52,500 nucleotides of DNA. It comes from Prorocentrum cordatum (Eukaryota > Sar > Dinophyceae > Prorocentrales > Prorocentraceae). The stretch spans positions 1,677,464 through 1,729,963 of the forward strand of contig CAUYUJ010015504.1 of the NCBI GenBank assembly GCA_963575745.1, in the 5' to 3' direction. Of the stretch, positions 10,353 to 23,049 are shown piece after piece (position 1 is the first letter of the stretch; each line of letters opens with the position of its first letter). The notes below the pieces were generated by a model. The model was not told where the DNA came from, did no database searches, and was given only the letters and a program-made list of their open reading frames with translations. A program made the translations under genes and the position numbers.

Positions 10353-10508
10353 TTAGGTCGGGCGTCCCCCCTTCAGGCGGATGTTGGACGCACAATATAG
10401 GATACCCCAACCATATACCAAAACACTTGCAATTAATCCAAACATCGTCCCAGGCTACTGTTTTGACTATTTTGAATATTCCCCCTGTAGAGCGACAGGC
10501 CCGACTTA
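10353..10508. mobile_element. MITE-like inverted-repeat element, copy 1
   Basis: A 156-bp element with terminal inverted repeats: left TTAGGTCGGGCGTCC...CAGGCGGA, right TTCCCCCTGTAGAGCGACAGGCCCGACTTA, whose reverse complement begins TAAGTCGGGCCTGTCGCTCT. The interior is AT-richer than its surroundings and has no open frame. Two related copies lie at 27997-28155 and 28240-28377, so it is mobile or was duplicated. TTA/TAA at the ends may be part of the target site. Confidence 0.7.
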
Positions 10509-10590
10509 CAACTAGGTCGGACGATCTGCACACTCCACCTGTTCGTAGACACTGTCACATGTTCCGTTGCCCTTTCTGCGCGAAGATCTG

Positions 10591-10960
10591 GTGGCAACGC
10601 AGGGGGTGGAGGGGGGGCGGGACACAACTATTTTTGTTTCGCTCGCCACGTGGCAGACGCGAAAGGGCGGCAACAATAAAATCCCACTCGACTCGTCACG
10701 TGGCAACGCAGTGCGGTTGAGACACATAGCCGCTTGCTCGACCTTTCACTTGGCAACGCCAGGAGAATGGTCGAACAAGGTACATCCGATATGATCGTCG
10801 CGTGGCATCGCAGGGGTCGAACACGTGCGTGCTATCCTACTCTACTCATCACGTGGCAGCGCAGGAGGGGCAGAACCACTTAGCATCCTGCTCTGCCCGT
10901 CACGTGGCAACGCACATGGACAAAGCAAACATGATTTTCTAGTCACCACGTGCGACAAAG
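10591..10960. repeat. ~50-bp tandem repeat with core CACGTGGCAACGCAG
   Basis: Core units start near 10591, 10646, 10696, 10750, 10802, 10852 and 10903, with a degenerate one near 10945, giving a spacing of 50-54 bp. The core contains the palindrome CACGTG (E-box/G-box hexamer). Between cores the sequence is poorly conserved apart from a TACTC(G/A)TCACG lead-in. Function unknown. Confidence 0.75.
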
Positions 10961-11357
10961 GTGGAAAAAGCTCCCTCCTCCCTCGTCCATTCCCCCTCCT
11001 TGCCCCTCCAAGCCTCCCTGAACGCTCCCCCCTCAACGAGACCCTCCCTGCCCTCGAAATCCTCCCTGCCATGTTGAAAGAAATCCGGGAAATCCAGCTG
11101 GCCAGACACGGCACGGAATCGATGAGCCGCCCCTGCCTCCCTCTTCCCTCCTCCTTCGGAACTCACCAGCCCGAAGCCCTCCCGCGCCCCCTTTCCGCCA
11201 CTCCGTTGTCGGGCGCCGCGCGCGACCGGCCTGGAACTGTGATTTCTGTCAGTTGGTAGGCGTCGGACACGCCCAAAATCACGAAATTGGGTCGAACCAT
11301 GAGCGCCATCTGTTCGCACACGAGTGCACATGTTTCAAGCACTACTGCGCGAGGATC
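10961..11357. other. CT-rich unassigned DNA between repeat clusters
   Basis: Pyrimidine-rich single-copy sequence. Its start resembles 9896-9990 (both continue from a repeat unit into CTCCTTGCCCCTCC... and a 'CTGGCCAGACAC' box at 9999 and 11097), so the two stretches are probably divergent copies of a longer unit of roughly 1.1 kb. No gene is recognised. Confidence 0.45.
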
Positions 11358-11460
11358 CGGTGGCAACGCAGTGGGGAGGCTGACGCCATTTTGCTCGCGG
11401 CGTGGCAACGCAGGGGGACGGAACAAATCCTGTCCCAGCCTACTCGTCACGTGGCAAGGC
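11358..11460. repeat. Three further CACGTGGCAACGCAG units
   Basis: Units near 11360, 11401 and 11447, closer together (about 40-46 bp) than in the main cluster. The middle one reads GCGGCGTGGCAACGCAGGGG. Confidence 0.7.
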
Positions 11461-11701
11461 TCCCTCCTCCTCTCCCTCTCACTCCACCTCCGTCTGGCAA
11501 AAGACGTCCCAACAAAATTGGTTCACGTTCGTGGAGAAGGAGCTTGAACAGCAAAATGTCGGTGCCCTTTTGCACTCGGCACGCACAGTTCCCTACCTAG
11601 GCTCTGCCTAGAAAGGATCTTGCTTAAAAGGCCGGGCAGTGGGGCACGCCCCGGGCGGTTCCCCCGGCATCCACCCCGCGGTTCCCCCAGCTACGTCCCC
11701 T

Positions 11702-12330
11702 TAGCTTAGCGTTGCTTATCTCATCTTAGCTTAGCCTAGCCTAACTTAGCTTAGCTTAGCTTAGCCTAGCCTAGCTTAGCTTAGCTTAGCTTAGCTTCGC
11801 CTAGCTTAACTTAGCTCAACTTAGCCTATCCTAGCTCAGCTCAGCTCCGCTTAGCGTACGCAGCATTAGCATAGCATAGCATTTTACAGCATAGAATCGC
11901 ATAGCCTAGCATAGCGCGGCATAGCGCAGCATAGCATAGCATAGCATTGCATCGCATAGCATAGCATCGTACAGCAAGACGCAGCATAGCATAGCATAGC
12001 TTTGCTTAGCATAGCATAGCGCAGCATAGCATAGCCTAGCATAGCATAGCATAGCATAGCGCAGCATAGCATAGCATAGCATGGCGCACCATAGCATAGC
12101 ATAGCGAAGCATATCCTATAATAACCTAGCCTAGCCTAGGATAGCGCAACATAGCATATCATAGCACAGCGTAGCGCAGCATAGCATAGCATAGCATAGC
12201 GCAGCATAGCATAGCATAGCGCAGCCTGGCATAACATAGCGCAGCCTAGCATACCCTAGCATATCATAGCACAGCGCAACATAACATAGCATAGTATAGC
12301 GCAGCATAACATAACATAGCACATCGTATA
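11702..12330. repeat. TTAGC then ATAGC pentamer satellite
   Basis: About 630 bp of 5-bp units: TTAGC-type from 11702 to about 11860 and ATAGC/GCAGC-type from about 11865 to 12330. A 5-bp unit gives a 15-bp (5-codon) cycle with few stops, which yields open minus-strand frames rich in Leu-Cys-Tyr-Ala-Met. They are not genes. Confidence 0.95.
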
Positions 12331-12550
12331 ATCAAAGCAAAGGCAAATCAGCATCAGCAACATCAGAGCAACGCACAAGCAACGCAAAGCAACAACGCAA
12401 ACGCAACGGCAAAGCAAACACAACACATAGCGTAGATGTAGATGTAGATGTAGGTGTAGGTGTAGATGTAGATGTGAGTCTCGCTGTTGATGTTGATGTT
12501 GATGTAGATGCAGGTGTAGATGTTAATGTAGCTGTCGGTATAGATGCATA
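12331..12550. repeat. CAACG-rich tract and (GTAGAT)n hexamer tract
   Basis: 12331-12425 is rich in GCAACGCAA words; 12430-12550 is an imperfect GTAGAT/GTAGGT/GTTGAT hexamer array. Confidence 0.85.
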
Positions 12551-12559
12551 TGTTGCTTT

Positions 12560-13739
12560 CCTAGATGCTCCAACTCCTAGGTAGGGTCGCACTGGGATAA
12601 TTTTATTTTTTGCATAACCAACAACACACCGTTCACGATCCGTAGACGCAACCTTGCTAGAGTTTCCAATCATTACTGTGCATGCACAGACCTGTCTAGC
12701 TTTTAAGGCGGAGGACAGCAGCGTGATTCAGCTGTTCGGCTAAGCTGCCAAATCGGCACCACCCTCTCGGTCTCTTGCCGCGGGGGCCTGTACCTTGTCG
12801 TGTCGGCACGCTGGTGTGTGTACCTCTGCAGGCGTCTCAATCTGATTGGTGCCGAACTCGCTTGTTGGGCCCTAAAGGCCGAGAGAAATTCGACGACTCG
12901 TGGCAGAGCAGCGCAACGGCAATCCTCGCCTGCCCCCTCTTGGGTGGCCAAGCGAAGATTGCCGCTACGCTGGCCGTCATCCCACTTCATCCTGTACCCG
13001 GGTTTTTCTGGCGCTCCGATGTTTCGATGCGTGGGTTCCTGGAGGTCTAGACCGCTTCCCCAGGGCCGGCTTTTCGTCCTGAGTCGCTTTCTGAAGGCCC
13101 TGGGGCTCGTTGCAGGCCCCCAGAAACGGAGAACGGCAAAAAGCGGCCGCTCCAAGTTGTTCTGAGCCTCTGCATGGGGAGTCGAAAATACCGATACCGC
13201 TGCTTCCCTGACCTCTCCCTGTGTTCGCTCTGACTTTCGAGGCGAATCCAGCAGTGGCGACGAGGGACTCCCAGGAGGCCCCGAAAAGCGAAAACGAGGC
13301 AAGGGTAGCGCTGTCGGTACCGCTCCCTGCTCTGAGCCTCGGATCTCTTAGGAGGCAAACAAACCTACCTCGCTTTTCACCACCCTCGTTTCCAAGAGAT
13401 ACCAAGCGATGCCAAACTACGGCCTGTACTGGTCAGGCCGCTTGACGAGGAGGCGCGTGGTATGACTTGGTTTTGCATGGAAGCGAAAGCGGGGGAGGTA
13501 ATTTACGCTCTGATCTCTTGGGACCCTCGATCGCCCAGCCCGAGTCGCGGGCCTTGGCCATGATCTCCACGCCGATGGTGCGCAGCCGTCGTCGCCGCCT
13601 TCGTCGTCGTCTTCTCCTTGAGGCGGCGTGGCTGAGCGGCCGCCTCGGGCCCTGAGATGATGTCGTGGGGGGAGCATCGCGGGCGGCTCGGCTTGGAGCG
13701 CCTCCTCCCCATCCTTCTCCCTCTCCCGCCGTGTCGTCG
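12560..13739. other. Unassigned single-copy GC-rich DNA
   Basis: About 1.2 kb with open frames on both strands (longest 13302-12703 on the minus strand, 199 codons), none with a motif I recognise. Codon-level features do not favour one strand. It could be a fragment of a host gene or an old element. Confidence 0.4.
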
Positions 13740-13740
13740 C

Positions 13741-13846
13741 CGTGTCGTCGCCGAGTCGTCGTCGTCGTCGTCGTCGTCGTCGAAAAGGAGGAGGAGGAGG
13801 AGGAGGAGGAGGAGGAGGAGGAGGAGGAGGGGGAGGGGGAGGGGGA
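13741..13846. repeat. (CGT)n followed by (GGA)n microsatellites
   Basis: TCG/CGT triplets at 13741-13782 followed directly by GGA triplets to about 13846. Confidence 0.95.
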
Positions 13847-13974
13847 CAAGCTAGGTGCGCTCGCGTCATATCTGACATCCTACCCCTCCCTCCCATCCCT
13901 TACCATGGCGCAGACCCCCTCGCTACTCGCACAGTCGGATGTCGAGGAGGGCAATGATCCCGAAAGGGCACGCG

Positions 13975-14250
13975 ATGCATTATAGAGCACGGCATGGCAT
14001 GGCGCAGAAGAGCACAGCAAAGCGTAGCATCAACCTAGCATTGCATTGCATGCCGTGGCATGGCACGGGAAATGACGCCAGCGCTGCAGCGGGAGCACGA
14101 ATCGAAACGAGCGGAAGCGCGGAAATGAGGCCACCGCTGCAGCGGGAGCACGATTCGTAACGAGCGGAAGCACGGAAATGAGGCCAGCGCTGCAGCGGGA
14201 GCATGATACGGGCCCGAAAATGAGGCCGGCGCTTCAGCGAGAGCAGCATT
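13975..14250. repeat. GCATG-rich tract and ~53-bp tandem repeat
   Basis: 13985-14065 is rich in GCATGGCATGGC/GCATTGCAT words. Then GCGCTGCAGCGGGAGCACGA recurs near 14082, 14136 and 14188, with a degenerate unit near 14230, each followed by GAGCGGAAGCACGGAAATGAGGCC-type sequence. The 53-bp period and palindromic CTGCAG are the visible features. Confidence 0.8.
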
Positions 14251-14376
14251 TTGCAAAACATGCAAGCGAAAACCCAACTCCGTGGAAACCTGTGTAAAAA
14301 ACAGTACGCGGGGGGGGTCGAGCACTTTCAAACCCTCATCAGGGGAAGAGGGAGAGTAGTATTCATATTAAGTAAT

Positions 14377-14470
14377 TGTGCAGGAGCAGGAGCAGAAGGA
14401 GGAGGAGGAAGAGGAGGAAAAGGAGGGGGAGGAGGAGCAGGAGGAAAAGGAGGAGGAGTAGGAGGAGGAC
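14377..14470. repeat. (GGA)n microsatellite
   Basis: Imperfect GGA/GCA triplets that open an Arg/Gly or Glu-only frame depending on phase. Confidence 0.95.
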
Positions 14471-14479
14471 CCTCGGGCG

Positions 14480-14640
14480 CCCCGCCCGAGCCGCGGACCT
14501 CGGCCATGGCCTCCGCGCCGCCCCGGGCCCCGGAACCCCGCTCGGCCTCCCCCGCGGCGGCGCGGCCCTCCTCGGCCTCGGCGCGGAGCTGGGCGACCTC
14601 CCCCGCGTCTCGCCAGGCCTCCTCGGGGAGTGGGGGGGGG
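14480..14640 (-). pseudogene. Short coiled-coil-like gene fragment beside the GGA array
   Basis: The minus strand reads 'EEAWRDAGEVAQLRAEAEEG' and onward in charged, Ala-rich heptads. About 40 bp of this (14592-14632) is nearly identical to 22878-22917, also beside a GGA array, so the fragment is part of a repeated module rather than a unique gene. I cannot name the parent protein. Confidence 0.3.
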
Positions 14641-14660
14641 CTCTGCGGGAGAGCGATCGG

Positions 14661-14745
14661 TTGTTACTGTGGCCCGTTGGGTGTTGGTGTGGCCCGTTGG
14701 GCGTTAGTGTGGCCCGTCGCGCGGCCCGACGGGAGCTACTGTGGC
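14661..14745. repeat. ~22-bp repeat with core TGTGGCCCGTTGGG
   Basis: Four units of GTTACTGTGGCCCGTTGGGT type. The same unit occurs in opposite orientation at 22688-22740. Confidence 0.8.
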
Positions 14746-14877
14746 CCGCGATGGCCGTTCAATGACGAGTAAGATGTAAAGGTGTCTCATGTTAGATGTG
14801 GAGAGATTTGCAAACCTTAGGGGGATGCATTCCCGAGCAAGCAAAAGTGGCCGCAATAACTCCCGCCTGGAACCAAC

Positions 14878-15386
<509 letters not shown>

Positions 15387-15399
15387 GGCAGACCGGGCC

Positions 15400-15750
15400 C
15401 TGGGTGCGAGCCGCCGCCGCGGCCGCCGCCGCGGTCGCGGCGACGGCGGCGGCTGGTGGCATCAGTCGGCCTCTTGGGGGCCTCTTGGGGCCTGCTGGTG
15501 GCTTGCTGGGGGCCTCTTGGGGCCTCTTTGGGGCCTCTTGGGGCCTCCTGGGGCTCTCTTGGGGCGTCTTGGGCGCCTCTTGGGTCGTCTTGGGGCTCTC
15601 GTGGGTCGTCTTGGGTGCCTCTTGGGTCCTCTTGGGGCTCTCTGGGCCCTCTTGGAAGCCTCTTGGGCCGTTTCGGGGCGTTCCTGGGGGCTTCTTGGAA
15701 GCCTTTTGGGCCGTTTCGGTGCCGCCAAACACCGGCTGTGCGAAGGATGA
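15400..15750. repeat. Minisatellite of CCTCTTGGGG units
   Basis: After a CGCCGC-rich start (15407-15450), about 290 bp of roughly 15-bp units of GGCCTCTTGGGGCCT type. The reverse complement, CCCCAAGAGG, links it to tracts at 22385-22615 and 46250-46570. Confidence 0.85.
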
Positions 15751-15762
15751 TGCGGGGCTGTC

Positions 15763-17590
15763 GTATAAGAAACGTATGAGAAACACATAAGAGACGTATA
15801 TGAAACATATAAGAAACGTGTAGGAAACGTATACAAAACGTGTAGGAAACATATAAGAAACACATAAGAAACATATAGGAACCGTAAGGGAAACGTATAC
15901 AACACGTATAGGGACCATATAGGAAAATTATGGGAAGCATTAAGGAAGCGGATGCAAAACGTATAGGAAACATATTGGAGACGCATACAAAACATATAGG
16001 AACGTATACAAACCATATTGGACACGTAAAAAATAGGAAACGCATACACAACGTATAGGGAACGTATAGGAAACATACAGACAACGTATACAAAACATAC
16101 AGACCACGTATACAAGACCTATAGGAAACGTACGCCAACCATGTAGGACACGTAAACGAAACCTAGAAGACACGTATCGAAATCAACTAAGAAACGTAAC
16201 GACACATATAAGAAACGGATGGGAACCATATACTAAACATATAAAAAAAAACGTTTAAGAAACGCATAAGACACGTATAGGAAACATATAGAAAACGTAT
16301 AGGACACATATCGGAAACATATAAGAAACGTAGAAGACACGTATAGGAAACGTAAAAGAAACGTAGAGGAAACATGTAAGAACCGCATAGGACACACAAA
16401 ACAAACGTATAGAAAACACATAAGAAACGTATAGGAAACATATATGACACGTATAGAAAGCAAATAAGTAACGTATAGGAAACAGATAGGACACGTATAG
16501 GAAGCATACAGGAACCGTATAAGAAACATATTAGAAACATATAATAAACATAAAAAGAAACGTATAATAAACACATAGGACACGTATAAGAAATATTGAA
16601 AAAAAAACGTATCGGAAACGTGTAAGAAACGTGTAGGAAACATAGAAGAAACCTATAGGAAACATTTAAGAAACGTATAGGAAACAGTTAAGAGACGTAT
16701 AGGACACGCATAACAGACGTATAGGAAACACATAGGAAACATATAGGATACATATAGGATACGTAAGAGACACACATGAGAAACATATAGGAAACATATG
16801 GGAAGCACATAGGAAACATAAAGGAACATATAGGAAACACATAGGAAACGTATAGGAGGCATATGGGAAACATATAGGACACGTATAGAAAAACACATTG
16901 GAAACATATAGGAACCATATTGGAATCACATAGGAGACATAGAGGACACATATAGGACATATATAATAAACGTAAAAGAAACGTATAGGAAACTTAAAAG
17001 AAACATAGAAGAAACATAAAATAACCATATAAGAACCGTATAGGATCCATATCAGAAACTTATAGGAAACACATAAACCACGTATAGGAAACACATAGGA
17101 AACATACAGGACACATGTAGGAAACATTTAGGAAACCTATGGGAAACATGCAGGAAACACATAGGAAACATATAGGGCACATATAGGAAACGTATGGGAA
17201 ACAAATAGGAAACGTTTAGGAACCATCTAGGAAACATATAGGACCATGTAGGACACAGTTCGGAAACATATTGAAAACATATAGGAAACGTATAGGACAC
17301 GTATAAAAAAAAACAGATAGGGAACATAGAGGAAGCGTATACAAAACGTATATAAAAAAAACATAAAGGAAACGTGTACAAAACGTATAGGACACGGATA
17401 CAAAACGTATAGGACCCATATGGGAAACGTCAACAAAACGTATAGGAAACATATAGGAAACGTATACAAAACGCATGGGAAGCATATAGGACACGTATAC
17501 AAAACGTGTAGGAAACATATCGGAAACGTATACAAAACGTATAGGAAACGTATACAAAACGTATAGGTAGCGCATACGAAACACACCGCA
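15763..17590. repeat. 1.8-kb A-rich minisatellite of ~15-bp units
   Basis: Head-to-tail units of the type ATAGGAAACGTAT, AAGAAACACAT and ACAAAACGTAT, mostly 15 bp apart. Because 15 bp is five codons, the minus strand stays open over long distances and reads a hydrophobic repeat of Phe-Pro-Ile-Arg-Phe-Leu-Tyr-Val-Ser-Tyr. Short indels (homopolymer A runs near 16255, 16610 and 17310) move the frame. No start, domain or composition argument supports a gene, though the periodic open frame is noteworthy. Confidence 0.93.
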
Positions 17591-17694
17591 CACCGCACAC
17601 CGCACACGCACAAACACACTGACGGTGCGGAAACCCAACGGAGTGCTGCAAGGAGGGGCTGGGGGAGCGGCTCGCACCCAGGAGCCGGTCACCC

Positions 17695-17800
17695 CTAGTA
17701 GTAATAGTAGTGGTAGTAGTAGCCGTAGTAGTAGCAGTAGTAGTAGTAGTAGTGGTAGTAGTAGCCGTAGTAGTAGCAGTAGTAGTAGTAAAAGTAGTAA

Positions 17801-17834
<34 letters not shown>

Positions 17835-17835
17835 C

Positions 17836-17888
<53 letters not shown>

Positions 17889-17975
17889 GGTAGTAGTAGT
17901 AGTAGTAATAGTAGTGGTTGTTGTTGTAGTAGTGGTTGTAGTAGTAGTAGTAGTACTACTACTACTAGTAATAGT
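17695..17975. repeat. (GTA)n trinucleotide array with variants
   Basis: GTA triplets with GTG, GTC and TTG variants. It ends in AGTACTACTACTACTAGTAAT, where the strand sense of the triplet inverts. Confidence 0.95.
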
Positions 17976-17979
17976 AAAA

Positions 17980-18302
17980 GTAGTAATACAACTATTTGGG
18001 GAAATACATCATGGGCAGGCACTGAAACGGCTATTCTGTTCAACGGTTTTGCTGTTCGTTCGCAATGTGTTTGTTGTTGCTCGGTGTCGTTCGTTGCTTT
18101 CGGTAGGGATCGCAGCGCAGCGCAAGCCTTAAATTCGTAGAAGAAACGCCGCGCGCTCTCGGCGTCGCTCGACTTGTTCGGCGTCTGCGCGCCGTTTCTT
18201 TTGACGTGCTCTGCATGTGTTTTAGAGCGTCGGCGGCTATCGTATATTCAAAAAAGGGAGCCGCAAAAAGCGCAGCGGGGCGCGAGCGCCGATTTAAACA
18301 AT
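17980..18302. other. Unassigned DNA preceding the 80-95-bp satellite
   Basis: Moderate GC with no motif that I can support. Confidence 0.4.
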
Positions 18303-19560
18303 TCTAGTTGCGAATTGCGAAGGGCCCAAACATGTGTAGTTGCGAGTGCCGCGCAGCGGGTAGGACGAGCGGTGTGCCGAAATGGGCGCGGCGGGCGCAT
18401 GCGAACGCAACCATGGGGCCGTCGGTGGAAGAGTTCGTTGCGGTGCCACGGAACATGTCAGGATGCGTCGACATGGATGCGGGCGCATGCGAACGCAGCC
18501 ACAAGGGCCTCCGGTGGAGCTCCCTGTGGGCCACGAAACGTGCGAGGGGTGCGCCGACGTGGGCGCGCCGCGCGCATGGGAACGCAACAACGGGCTTCGG
18601 CGAAGCTCCGCGGCAACGGAACGCGTGAGTGGCGTGCCGAAATGGACACGGCGGCGGGGGCACATGCGAACGCAGCCACGGTGGCCTTCGGCAGAAACGT
18701 GTGAGAAATGTGCTGAAAAAAGCGCCTGGGGCCTCATGTGGGGCAACACATCAACACATAGGTGCGGCGGGCGCACACGAACGCAAGCCACGTGAGCCAG
18801 CTCCATATGGGGCCACGAAAAGTGTGGGCGGTCAGCCGAAATTAACGCGGCGGGAGCATGCGAACGCACGACCGCAACCGATGGACCCTTGGTCGTCCTC
18901 CCCAATGGCCCAAGGGTCAACGAAACGCGTGGCGGGCGCATGCGAACGCAACGGGCAGTCGTTGGCCCTGGCATATCGGACACCAGAACGTGTGAGGGGT
19001 GTGCCAATATGGGTGTTGCGGGCACATGCGGACGCAGCCGCGTTGGTTTTCGTGTTCAGCGCCATGGGGTCCACCAGACGCGCGAGGGGGCGTGCCGAAA
19101 TGAGCGCGGCGGGCGCATGCGGACGCAGCGGGGCCACGAAACCTGTGAGGATGAGCCGAGATGGGCGCGGCGGGCGCATGCGAACCGCTGGGGGGGCCCC
19201 ATGTAAGGCCAAGGGCGGATGCGAACGCAGCCCTGCCGCAATGGATGGGCACGGCGGGTGCATGCGAAAGTTGCGAAAGCAGCCATTGGAGCCCCGGTGG
19301 AGCTGCGGGCGCACGGTGGAGTTCCTTATGGGGACACGAAACCGTGCGAGGGGTGTGTTGGAATGGGAGCGGCGCAGCGGGTGCGAGGTGCATGCGAAGG
19401 CAACAACCAAGGGGGGGGGGAGGGCCTTGAAGGGTGTGCCGAAATAGGCGCGGCGCGGCGGGCGCATGCGAGGGCCTTCGGTGGAGCCCCACATGTGGCC
19501 ACGAAGCGCGTGAGGGGTGTGCCGACATGGGCGCGGCGGGCACATGCGAGTGCGCATGAT
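18303..19560. repeat. 80-95-bp satellite with core GCATGCGAACGCAGCC
   Basis: Units of the order CACGAAACGTGCGAGGGG / TGTGCCGAAATGGGCGCGG / CGGGCGCATGCGAACGCAGCC / TTCGGTGGAGCTCC recur about a dozen times; the GCATGCGAACGCA core lies near 18397, 18485, 18574, 18661, 18773, 18856, 18938, 19023, 19115, 19176 and 19218. Spacing is mostly 82-92 bp, not a multiple of 3. The same satellite occurs at 31924-32475. Long frames through it on both strands are not genes. Confidence 0.9.
18331..18352. repeat. Left boundary repeat of the satellite
   Basis: 22 bp beginning CATGTGTAGTTGCGAGTGCC, identical to 19815-19836 on the other side of the array. Both are preceded by a GGCCC-A/G-A box. Direct repeats flanking an array suggest insertion or recombination of the block. 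Confidence 0.7.
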
Positions 19561-19656
19561 TGTGATGACGCTGACGGGAGCGGCGGTTGCTCTCGTACGA
19601 GGCCGATGTGGCATCACAGCAGCAATTCGGCCCCTGACTTTCGTCTTGGGTTCGGT

Positions 19657-19767
19657 TTAGTGAAGTGATGAATTTCGGGGTCCTTCGGTGGGGAAAAACA
19701 TCACTTCACTAATCTGGGGCCCCTGGGGCCTCAGTGGGCCCTGGGGCCCAAAATTAGCGAAGTGATG
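19657..19767. repeat. Hairpin plus direct copy (TTAGTGAAGTGATG)
   Basis: TTAGTGAAGTGATG at 19657-19670 pairs perfectly with CATCACTTCACTAA at 19699-19712; a direct variant TTAGCGAAGTGATG follows at 19754-19767, and each of the two is followed by a TTTCGGG(G)..CCT box. The intervening GGGGCCCCTGGGGCC is also palindromic. Confidence 0.75.
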
Positions 19768-19814
19768 GTTTTCGGGCCTCGGACTTCGCGACTCGAACAA
19801 GGTGATGGCCCGAC

Positions 19815-19836
19815 CATGTGTAGTTGCGAGTGCCGC
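19815..19836. repeat. Right boundary repeat of the satellite
   Basis: Second exact copy of the 22-bp sequence at 18331-18352. Confidence 0.7.
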
Positions 19837-19849
19837 ACGCACAGCAGGC

Positions 19850-20982
19850 TGGACGATGCGGCGATGCGCGAGAGGTGCGTCCCGGCGCGGCAACCACTGA
19901 AGCAATCATGCCGCCGGCCCGCCGGCCGGCCCGCCGTCGTCTCGCGACGTCGGTCGGAGTCGTCGGCGAGCGACGGGAGGAAGAGGGAGGGAGGAGGAGG
20001 GAGGAGAAGGGAGGAGGAGGGAGGAGGAAGAAGGCGAGGCATCGTGCTCGGAGCCTGGAGCCGTAGAGATGCGCAGGACCCAGGCCTGCCTCGAGAATCG
20101 GCCTCGAGCGCTCCAATGAGGCGGCTACCGCAGAGAGTCCGCGACCAATCCGCAAAGAACAACAAACGAGTAAACCGCGCAAAAGCAAACGCGCACTCTC
20201 AAGGTCAGAAACGCGGTGCCACCAAGTCGCATTATGCATCATGTGCGGTATACGCTGCAAGCAACAAAACACCAAACGAACTGCGCAGACGGTGTAACGA
20301 ACAAGCACGGGCAACCTTACAAACAACATGCGCAAAATCAAAAGATGTGGAATCAATTGCGTAAAAAAGAATCGCAAGCTCTGGAACAAACAAAGCAACA
20401 ACGCGAAAACTGTGCGAACAATGCGACGCGATCAACAAACATCAACGCGAACATTGCGTTGGCACTGCAAGAACTCGGCTAAAGCAAGCACAAAAGGTAT
20501 GCGGCACCGAGAAAACAACCATCACATCATGACAACTACAGGGATACTACAAACAAAACGCGCATGTATAATCGCAACCGCGACACAAAGATCACAGACA
20601 ATCCTGCGCTAGTGCTAAGACGACCTTATTACACGTCCTGAAATCGCTTGACGAAACCAACTCTGACGATGTCGTCGGCGCCCGAAACCTTGCAGCGGAA
20701 AAAGGAAGCTGATTCAGAAAAGCCGAACTTTCGAAATGACAAAAAATCTCAATCGAAGAAAAAACACGCTTTCGAAATGAAAATCATCAAGATCAACCAA
20801 GGCAAATAATACGTTTGATATTTTCCCACGAAACAAACCAGCATGCTCAGTTGTTCTGCAGCATCGTTAAAGTCATGTTACAACAAGGATCACGTGTATC
20901 AGGCGCGCTACACCCAACATGGCCCACGCTACTCCCCGACGTTTGGGCTCACCACTGTTTCGACTCTTTACCTCCCCATTAG
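19850..20982. other. Unassigned DNA; GA-rich tract then A-rich tract
   Basis: 19975-20035 is a GGAGG tract. 20160-20830 is unusually A-rich on the plus strand for this window, with many CAACAAAC and GCAAAA words, and has short plus-strand frames (20216-20482, 88 codons; 20328-20612, 94 codons) that I cannot assign. The base skew explains the few stops. Confidence 0.4.
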
Positions 20983-22335
<1,353 letters not shown>

Positions 22336-22339
22336 GGAA

Positions 22340-22740
22340 AGAGGGGGAAGGAGAGAGGGAAAGAGGAACTGAGGAGGGAAAGAGGGAGGCGGCTCCAAGA
22401 GGCCCTTCGGCGGCTCCAAGCGGCTCTTCGGCGGCTTCAAGCGGCTCTTCGGCGGCTCCAAGAAGCTCTTGGGAGAGCCCACGAGGCTCTTCGGAAAGCC
22501 CCAGAGGCTCTTTTGAGAGGCTCTTCGGTGACTTCGGAAAGCCCCAAAAGCTCTTCCGAGGGGCTCTTCGGTGACTTCGGCAAACCCTAGAGGCTCTTCC
22601 GAGAGGCTCTCCGGTGGGGGGGGCGGAGGAGCCTCACCCCCTCCTTCACCGTACTCGTTGATTGATACCCTCCGGAAGAACCCTGGCCATACTAACACCC
22701 ACCGAGCCGCACTGACAACCAACGGGCCGCAGTAACACCT
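22340..22740. repeat. CGGCTCTTCGG minisatellite and inverted TGTGGCCCGTTGGG units
   Basis: 22385-22615 holds ~21-bp units of GGCTCTTCGGCGGCTCCAAG type. 22688-22740 carries units complementary to the repeat at 14661-14745. Confidence 0.8.
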
Positions 22741-22744
22741 TATC

Positions 22745-23045
22745 TCCTAGGGGAGAGGGGGGGGGACGGAGGGGCGAGGGGGGCGGGGAGGGCGCGAGGG
22801 CGGGGAGGAGGAGGGGAGGAGGAGGAGGAGGAGGAGGAGGAGGAGGAGGAGGAGGAGGAGGAGGAGGAGGAGGGAGAGGCGACCTCCCCCGCGTCTAGCC
22901 AGGCCTCCTCGGGGGGGAGAGCTGAGCTTCGGAGGTGGGGGGAGAAGGAAGGGGGAGGAGGAGGAGGAGGGAAGGAGGAGGAGGAGGAGGAGGAGGAGGA
23001 GGAGGAGGAGGGAAGGAGGAGGAGGAGGAGGAGGAGGAACAAGAC
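22745..23045. repeat. Two (GGA)n arrays around a shared 40-bp module
   Basis: GGA triplets at 22745-22872 and 22935-23045. Between them, 22878-22917 is nearly identical to 14592-14632 (core CTCCCCCGCGTCTAGCCAGG). Confidence 0.9.
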
Positions 23046-23049
23046 GAAC

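Noticed and set aside
11380-11402. CGCCATTTTGCTCGCGG as a third spliced-leader relic
   Set aside because: Needs a gap and several mismatches and lies within a unit of the CACGTGGCAACGCAG repeat.
18294-19447. Long frames on both strands through the 80-95-bp satellite
   Set aside because: The unit length is not a multiple of three and the same DNA is open in several frames, as expected for GC-rich satellite.
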